Shown: positions 6,330-10,267 of the stretch, in pieces
How the letters are laid out: every line of letters starts with the position of its first letter
Numbering within the stretch: the stretch's first letter is position 1
DNA from: CAYMRB01 sp964392615
Lineage (GTDB): Bacteria > Planctomycetota > UBA8108
DNA: 10,267 bases
Assembly: GCA_964392615.1 (NCBI GenBank)
Contig: CAYMRB010000370.1
Span: 1-10,267 of the forward strand
Reading direction: 5' to 3'
Notes under the pieces: generated by a model
Databases searched by the model: none
Seen by the model: the letters and a program-made list of their open reading frames with translations, nothing else
What the model was told of the DNA's origin: nothing
Program-made: the position numbers and the translations under genes

Positions 6330-6357
6330 TTCAGCGGGCGCCTACCAGCCCGCTGAA
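6330..6357. repeat. Perfect 10-bp inverted repeat in a divergent spacer
   Basis: TTCAGCGGGC (6330-6339) and GCCCGCTGAA (6348-6357) are perfect complements around the loop GCCTACCA, with AAA directly after. It lies in the 280-base spacer between the divergently transcribed glycosyltransferase and methyltransferase-like genes. On either strand the bases 3' of the stem are not a T run, so it is not an ordinary intrinsic terminator. It may be a REP-like palindromic repeat or a regulator site. I see nothing else defined in 6231-6510. Confidence 0.55.
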
Positions 6358-6510
6358 AAAGGCGAATCGATCCTGTACGAAACGACTCGCCCTCGCGCTC
6401 GAAGCCCATCTTCTATGGACTGTTCTCGGAACGTTCACGCCGACGAATCCGCGAGTCGCGAGTCTCCGCATGTGGATGCGGCGCTCCGACACGTGATAGG
6501 TTCTTCGACC

Positions 6511-7596
6511 ATGGAAACGCCGGCCCCTCTGATCGCTGCGATTCGCGCGGAGCTCAAGCGGCATCGGGCCCCACTGCCCGCGCAGATTCGGGCCCTGTCG
6601 CGACTGTTCCAGCTCTTCACGACCGACCGCGGCCGCCTCGGCACGTTCTCCTATCTGGACGACCCGGCGTTGCGTGGAGCGTATCTCCGCTATCACCTGC
6701 CGCTCAACGCGGTGCGCTCGCTGTGCGTCCTGCGCGAGCTCGTCGCGGTCGATCCCGCGCTGGCGCGCACGACGCGGAACATCGTCGATCTCGGCGCCGG
6801 CCCGGGCAGCTCGAGCGTCGCATCGCAGCTCGTTCTCGAGGCAGCGCAGCTCGAGTTCGTGCTCACCGACCGCAGCCAGAAGACGCTCGGAATCGGGAGA
6901 CGCATCCTCGCGGCCTGTGCCGAGGCCATGGGCCGCCCGGCACCGCGTGTTCACAGCGTCGCGCGACGCCTTCCGGCGCTGCCGCGCATCCCCGACGACT
7001 CGATCGTCTGGCTGTCCATGGTCGTCAACGAGCTCGCGGCGCGACGCGGCCGAGACGAGGAGCTGGCGCTGCTCTTCGACCGACTCGCGGATAGCGTTCC
7101 GCCGAGCTCGACGGTCGTCATCGTCGAACCGGCGCTGCGCGTGCCGGGCCTGCGGCTGCTTCGCCTGCACGATGAGCTGCTGCAGTCCGGACGCTGGCAG
7201 GTCGTCGCTCCGTGCACGCACCAGCATGCGTGCCCGCTCTTGAGCGAGAGCGGTCGGCCGTGGTGCCACTTTCACGTCGACTGGACTCCGGGGCGCTTCG
7301 TCGATGCGATCGCCGCGCCCCTCGGCCTCGGGGACGACAGCGCGGCCCTCGCGTGGCTCGCACTGCGGCCGACGACGCGCGACGGTCAGCCGCCGTCATC
7401 GCCAGCGGCTCGAGTCATCGGCGACCCGATGAACGTCCGAGGCGGACGCCGCGGCGTCTACGCGTGCCAAGACGGCAAGCGGCGAACGCTCGAGACCGGC
7501 GGCACCGCGGACATCGGTCGCGGCGATCGCGTGCTGACCCCGCCCGGCAAGCGGGTGACCGTCGACGGCCGCTGGTCCGGCCGACGAGACGGCTGA
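6511..7596 (+). CDS. Rsm22/METTL17-family ribosome-associated methyltransferase-like protein
   Basis: This 361-aa protein combines a Class I SAM-methyltransferase fold with a cysteine cluster. Motif I is IVDLGAGPGS (91-100), followed by an acidic strand end (LTD, 118-120), SMVVNEL (169-175) and VIVEPALR (203-210). Then comes the Rsm22-type block APCTHQHACPLL ... PWCHFHVDW with C235, C241 and C252, and a fourth Cys (C319) after the RVIGDP region. In the mitochondrial relatives Rsm22 and METTL17, which act on the small ribosomal subunit during assembly, four similarly placed cysteines bind an iron-sulfur cluster. A role in small-subunit maturation is therefore likely, with SAM-dependent catalysis unproven for the family. 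The ATG at 6511 follows only a weak TAGG; ATG 6415 is in frame but adds a tail without family features. The gene stands alone between a divergent and a convergent neighbour. Confidence 0.82.
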   Translation: METPAPLIAAIRAELKRHRAPLPAQIRALSRLFQLFTTDRGRLGTFSYLDDPALRGAYLRYHLPLNAVRSLCVLRELVAVDPALARTTRNIVDLGAGPGSSSVASQLVLEAAQLEFVLTDRSQKTLGIGRRILAACAEAMGRPAPRVHSVARRLPALPRIPDDSIVWLSMVVNELAARRGRDEELALLFDRLADSVPPSSTVVIVEPALRVPGLRLLRLHDELLQSGRWQVVAPCTHQHACPLLSESGRPWCHFHVDWTPGRFVDAIAAPLGLGDDSAALAWLALRPTTRDGQPPSSPAARVIGDPMNVRGGRRGVYACQDGKRRTLETGGTADIGRGDRVLTPPGKRVTVDGRWSGRRDG

Positions 7597-7628
7597 TCGT
7601 CCCCTGTCCGACGGATCGTCGGCCGACG

Positions 7629-7677
7629 AAAAAAGGCGCGGGGCCGCCGGTCGCAACGGACTCGACGGCCTCGCGCC
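7629..7677 (-). terminator. Intrinsic terminator after the Gfo/Idh/MocA gene
   Basis: Read on the minus strand, GGCGCGAGGCCG (from 7677 down to 7666) pairs with CGGCCCCGCGCC (7646 to 7635) across a 19-base loop. That gives 11 of 12 pairs with one A-C mismatch, and TTTTTT (7634 to 7629) follows directly. It starts 45 bases after the oxidoreductase stop, in the convergent gap with the Rsm22-like gene. A perfect 14-base palindrome TCGTCGGCCGACGA (7616-7629) abuts it and may serve the opposite strand, although no T run follows it there. Confidence 0.8.
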
Positions 7678-7721
7678 ACGCCGCAGCTGGCTCGTGCGGC
7701 GTCCCCCAACCAACGCGCGAA

Positions 7722-9026
7722 TCAGACCTCGTTCGGCACCACGAACGGCTCGCGGGCCGGACGCGTCATCATCGCGTTCGCCGTCGCATCCTTCGGGCAT
7801 GTCTCCGTGTCGGGATCGAACTCGATCGTCCGCCCGACGCGGTACGCGACGTTCGCCAGGTGGCAGAGCACCGACGATTTGTGGCCCTCTTCGATCGGCG
7901 CGTTGAGCATCTCGGGCTTGCGGGCGCGCACGGCCTCGATGAAGTTCGCGAAGTGATCGCCGCCGGAGCTCCCCGACGGGCCGGGCTTGCGGTCGCGGCC
8001 GAGGTACGTCCGGTACGCGCTGTAGCTCGGGATCACCATGTGGCCTTCGGAGCCGTAGAAGATGATGCCGACGCCGTTGCCGCGCGCGCCGATCTCGCCC
8101 TCCGCGTTCGTCATCCAGTGGCGTACCTCGAAGACGAGCATCTTCTCCTCGTCGGGGTACTCGAACGTCGTGACGAGGGAGTTGGGCGTCTCCTGGTCGT
8201 CCTCGAACATGAAGTGTCCGCCCATCGACTGGGCCTTCGTCGGCAGGTCGACTCCGAGGCCCCAGCGCGCGACGTCCATCTGATGCACGCCCTGGTTGCC
8301 GATGTCGCCGTTGCCGTAGTCCCAGTGCCAGTGCCAGTTGTAGTGGAACCGGTTGCGCGTGTAGCGGCGCGCAGGGGCCGGGCCGAGCCACAGGTTGTAG
8401 TCAACCTCCTTCGGCGGCTGCTCCGCGGACTTGCGACCGATCGTGTTGCGCCACTTGTAGCACAGGCCACGCGCCATGTAGACGTCGCCGATCACACCCT
8501 CCTCGAGCTTCTCCATCGCCTCGCGGATGGACGCCGAGCTGCGAATCTGGGTACCGTGCTGGACGACGCGCTTGTACTTGTCCGCGGCTTCGACGAGCTT
8601 GCGGCCCTCGAAGACGTTGTGCGAGCAGGGCTTCTCGATGTAGAGATCCTTACCCGCCTGGCATGCCCAGATGCCGATCAGCGAGTGCCAGTGATTCGGC
8701 GTCGCGATGCCGACGACATGAATCGACTTGTCCTCGAGCAGCTTGCGGACGTCCTGGTAGCCCTTCACGGGCTTCTTGAAGCCCTTGCGCCGCCGGTCGA
8801 TCTCGCGCGTGTCCACGTCGCACAGAGCGACGACCTCGACGTCCTTCTGGCCGCCCAATCCGCCGATGTGGCTGCCGCCGCGTCCGCGCAGCCCGACGAC
8901 AGCCGCCTGGATCCGCTCGTTCGCTCCCAGGGCGCTCGCCGTCTCACCGACGCTCATGGCGAGCGCGGCACCGGCGGCGGCGGTGGAGGCCGTCTTCAGG
9001 AACTTGCGACGATTCACCGTGTTCAT
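7722..9026 (-). CDS. Tat-exported Gfo/Idh/MocA family oxidoreductase
   Basis: This is an NAD(P)-dependent oxidoreductase (434 aa) of a family that mostly acts on sugars and sugar derivatives. The ATG at 9026 follows AGGAG at seven bases. The N-terminus is a Tat signal: NRRKFLK (5-11), then an Ala-rich hydrophobic stretch to about 33, so the enzyme is exported folded with its cofactor. The Rossmann domain shows AAVVGLRGRGGSH (41-53), ALCDVD (67-72), ATPNHWHS (108-115) and the catalytic-region EKP (131-133). The second domain contains WHWHWDYGNGDIGNQGVHQMD and GGDHFANFIEAVRARKPE, blocks common in the secreted members from Planctomycetota and Verrucomicrobiota. The substrate cannot be told from sequence. 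The FAH-family gene lies 110 bases upstream on the same strand, so the two may be cotranscribed. That gap holds short inverted repeats (CTATC-AC-GATAG at 9065-9076) but no clear promoter or terminator. Confidence 0.92.
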   Translation of the reverse strand: MNTVNRRKFLKTASTAAAGAALAMSVGETASALGANERIQAAVVGLRGRGGSHIGGLGGQKDVEVVALCDVDTREIDRRRKGFKKPVKGYQDVRKLLEDKSIHVVGIATPNHWHSLIGIWACQAGKDLYIEKPCSHNVFEGRKLVEAADKYKRVVQHGTQIRSSASIREAMEKLEEGVIGDVYMARGLCYKWRNTIGRKSAEQPPKEVDYNLWLGPAPARRYTRNRFHYNWHWHWDYGNGDIGNQGVHQMDVARWGLGVDLPTKAQSMGGHFMFEDDQETPNSLVTTFEYPDEEKMLVFEVRHWMTNAEGEIGARGNGVGIIFYGSEGHMVIPSYSAYRTYLGRDRKPGPSGSSGGDHFANFIEAVRARKPEMLNAPIEEGHKSSVLCHLANVAYRVGRTIEFDPDTETCPKDATANAMMTRPAREPFVVPNEV

Positions 9027-9136
9027 TCCACGTCTCCTGTGCGATGCGGTGACCTTTTTCTGACCTATCACGATAGCAGAGCGCCGCGCGCTGCCACAGC
9101 GGAAAGGGCCTCTGCCTCGTACTTGCCGCGATCTCC

Positions 9137-9934
9137 CTACTCGTTCCGCACGGGATTCGTCAATTGGCCGATGCCCTCGACCTCGATCGTGATCTCGTCG
9201 CCATCCTTCAGGACGACCGGCGGCTTGCGAGCGAATCCGACTCCCTGCGGCGTGCCGGTCAGGATGACCGTGCCGGGCAGGAGCGTGGTGCCCTGGCTGA
9301 GGAACTCGATGAGCGTCGGGATGTCGAAGATCATGTCCGACGTCGTCCAGTCCTGCATCACCTCGCCGTTGAGGATCGTCTTGATCTTCAACGCGTTCGG
9401 GTTCGGGATGTCGTCGGGAGTCACGAGGTACGGCCCGAGCGGGCAGAACGTGTCGAAACTCTTGCCGCGGTTCCACTGGCTCCCACCCTTGTTGATCTGC
9501 CAATCGCGGCCGCTGACGTCGTTCGCGCATGTGTAGCCGAGCACGTAGTCGAGGGCTTCGTCCCGCGAGACGTTTTTCGCCGCCTTGCCGATCACCACGG
9601 CGAGCTCGCACTCGTAGTCGACCGTGTCGGGCTCGATTCGCGGGATGAGAATCGGGTCACCGGGGTTGTTGACCGAGCTGGTCAGCTTGATGAACAGCAC
9701 GGGGTACTCCGGCGGACTCATGCCGCTCTCCTCGGCATGCTTCCGATAGTTGAGCCCGATGCACAGGATGTTGCTCGGATCGACGGGCGCCAGCTGCTTC
9801 GCGATCGTCGCGACCTCGTCGGTCACGCGCCACTCGCCAAACAGACTGCCCTCGATGATCCTCGCAGTGGTATCCGAGACCGATTCCCCCACGCGCTCCG
9901 CGCCTGCGTCGTCGATGAAACGAACGATCTTCAT
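9137..9934 (-). CDS. Fumarylacetoacetate hydrolase (FAH) family protein
   Basis: This 265-aa protein belongs to the FAH superfamily, whose members cleave or hydrate or decarboxylate 2-oxo acids such as fumarylpyruvate, acylpyruvates and 2-oxohept-3-enedioate, using Mg2+ or Mn2+. Family features are ILCIGLNYRKHAEESG (56-71), the metal ligands E108 and E110 in DYECELAVVIGK, and D139 in ANDVSGRDWQ. GKSFDTFCPLGP (157-168) and LTGTPQGVGFARKPP follow, the latter the C-terminal signature. All three acidic ligands are present, so it should be active. The ATG at 9934 follows AAGGAG at 11 bases, a rather long spacing. Length is normal for the single-domain type. It sits upstream of the exported oxidoreductase, which hints at catabolism of a sugar acid or aromatic breakdown product, but the exact substrate is not decided by the sequence. 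Confidence 0.93.
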   Translation of the reverse strand: MKIVRFIDDAGAERVGESVSDTTARIIEGSLFGEWRVTDEVATIAKQLAPVDPSNILCIGLNYRKHAEESGMSPPEYPVLFIKLTSSVNNPGDPILIPRIEPDTVDYECELAVVIGKAAKNVSRDEALDYVLGYTCANDVSGRDWQINKGGSQWNRGKSFDTFCPLGPYLVTPDDIPNPNALKIKTILNGEVMQDWTTSDMIFDIPTLIEFLSQGTTLLPGTVILTGTPQGVGFARKPPVVLKDGDEITIEVEGIGQLTNPVRNE

Positions 9935-10079
9935 CGTCGGGTCAACTCCTTGTCGGTAGTGCTACGCATTATCGCGCCTGACTGTACCACGCCCGGCCGA
10001 TTGCGGTCGAGTCCACCAAGGCCTCGAGCCGATGACTGGTTGGGGCTCGGGACGCAGCCCATAGCTGCCGTGACCGTTT

Positions 10080-10097
10080 CCGGAACGCGCGTTCCGG
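10080..10097. promoter_or_regulatory. Perfect 18-bp palindrome, candidate operator
   Basis: CCGGAACGCGCGTTCCGG is a perfect palindrome with 9-base half-sites and no spacer. It lies 146 bases upstream of the FAH-family start on one side and 47 bases upstream of the likely right-edge gene on the other. A dimeric regulator site is a reasonable reading. It does not match a regulator motif that I can name, and no T run accompanies it. Confidence 0.4.
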
Positions 10098-10143
10098 CGA
10101 GCCTCGGGAACGGAATCGGCGCAAGAGACCGGAGTGTTCGAAC

Positions 10144-10267
10144 TTGGCTCGCGAACGCAGCACGTCAGGGAAAAACGCCGGTCTCCCCACGGGCAGCGTG
10201 CGGGTCAGGAACCGCATCGCGAAGCTCGGCGCGCTGGCGACCGTGCTGGAGGAGGCGGCGGGAGCGC
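10144..10267 (+). CDS. Probable start of an unidentified gene, cut by the right edge
   Basis: From a TTG at 10144 the plus-strand frame stays open to the window end (41 codons). GGAG lies nine bases before the TTG. From about 10180 onward nearly every codon ends in G or C, as in the confident genes of this window, which supports real coding. The peptide includes GLPTGSVRVRNRIAKLGAL and then an acidic helix-like stretch. I recognise no family. If real, it is divergent from the FAH gene, with the 18-bp palindrome between them, an arrangement often seen for a regulator and its target. The start is uncertain because the frame is open further upstream. Confidence 0.35.
   Translation, partial: MARERSTSGKNAGLPTGSVRVRNRIAKLGALATVLEEAAGA

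Noticed and set aside
9027..9136. A sigma-54-like TGGCAG site in the gap upstream of the oxidoreductase gene
   Set aside because: The -12 GC element is not at the required spacing, and the close same-strand FAH gene makes cotranscription simpler.
7212..9536. A very long plus-strand open frame (774 codons) covering the 3' end of the Rsm22-like gene, the oxidoreductase and part of the FAH gene
   Set aside because: Its product is Arg/Ala/Asp/Val-rich with no family features, and it lies antisense to two convincing genes. High G+C makes stops rare in this frame.
9969..10217. Minus-strand open frame of 82 codons near the right edge
   Set aside because: Arg/Ser-rich product without family features, and opposite to the plus-strand frame that shows better third-position G+C bias.
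1..10267. CRISPR arrays, tRNA or rRNA genes, insertion sequences, phage genes
   Set aside because: I found no regularly spaced repeats, no tRNA-like or rRNA-like segments and no transposase, integrase or phage proteins in any frame that I read.

Overview
The window is a G+C-rich bacterial segment with dense genes, and third codon positions in the coding frames are mostly G or C. A Tat-exported Gfo/Idh/MocA oxidoreductase with the GNGDIGNQGVHQMD block, next to an FAH-family hydrolase, resembles genomes of Planctomycetota and related environmental phyla. That placement is an inference from protein flavour; there is no rRNA or marker gene to confirm it.

Layout. Bases 1-439 (minus) hold the N-terminal part of an M50 (site-2-type) membrane metalloprotease that runs off the left edge. 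A roughly 400-base divergent spacer follows, with a PHO-box-like pair of 11-base repeats (686-707) and a small leader hairpin. Bases 846-5574 (plus) are a five-gene high-affinity phosphate uptake operon, pstS-pstC-pstA-pstB1-pstB2. The last four genes overlap end to start, and a 20-bp hairpin lies between pstS and pstC. A short single-domain GT4-like glycosyltransferase (5595-6230, minus) converges on the operon. A divergent spacer with a perfect 10-bp stem leads to an Rsm22/METTL17-family methyltransferase-like protein (6511-7596, plus). An intrinsic terminator (7629-7677) closes a minus-strand pair made of the Gfo/Idh/MocA oxidoreductase (7722-9026) and, upstream of it, the FAH-family hydrolase (9137-9934). 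A perfect 18-bp palindrome (10080-10097) lies in the spacer before a probable plus-strand gene cut by the right edge.

The unusual biology is in the pst operon. First, PstS appears to be circularly permuted: straight after the lipoprotein signal comes the half that is normally C-terminal (RQNSSGTY ... GYVPL), then a Pro/Ala-rich linker, then the half that is normally N-terminal (TGSDTM ... GGGSGGG ... DIANASR). All expected phosphate-site motifs are kept. Second, the two PstB ATPases are degenerate in complementary ways. PstB1 keeps LSGGQ but has lost the Q-loop Gln and the switch His; PstB2 keeps those but has LTLEQ in place of LSGGQ. A PstB1-PstB2 heterodimer would have exactly one canonical ATP site and one degenerate one, unlike the usual PstB homodimer. 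Third, PstC carries an extra extracytoplasmic segment of about 100 residues. PstS would capture phosphate outside the membrane, PstC/PstA form the channel, and the PstB pair drives transport. No phoU, phoB or phoR gene lies within the window.
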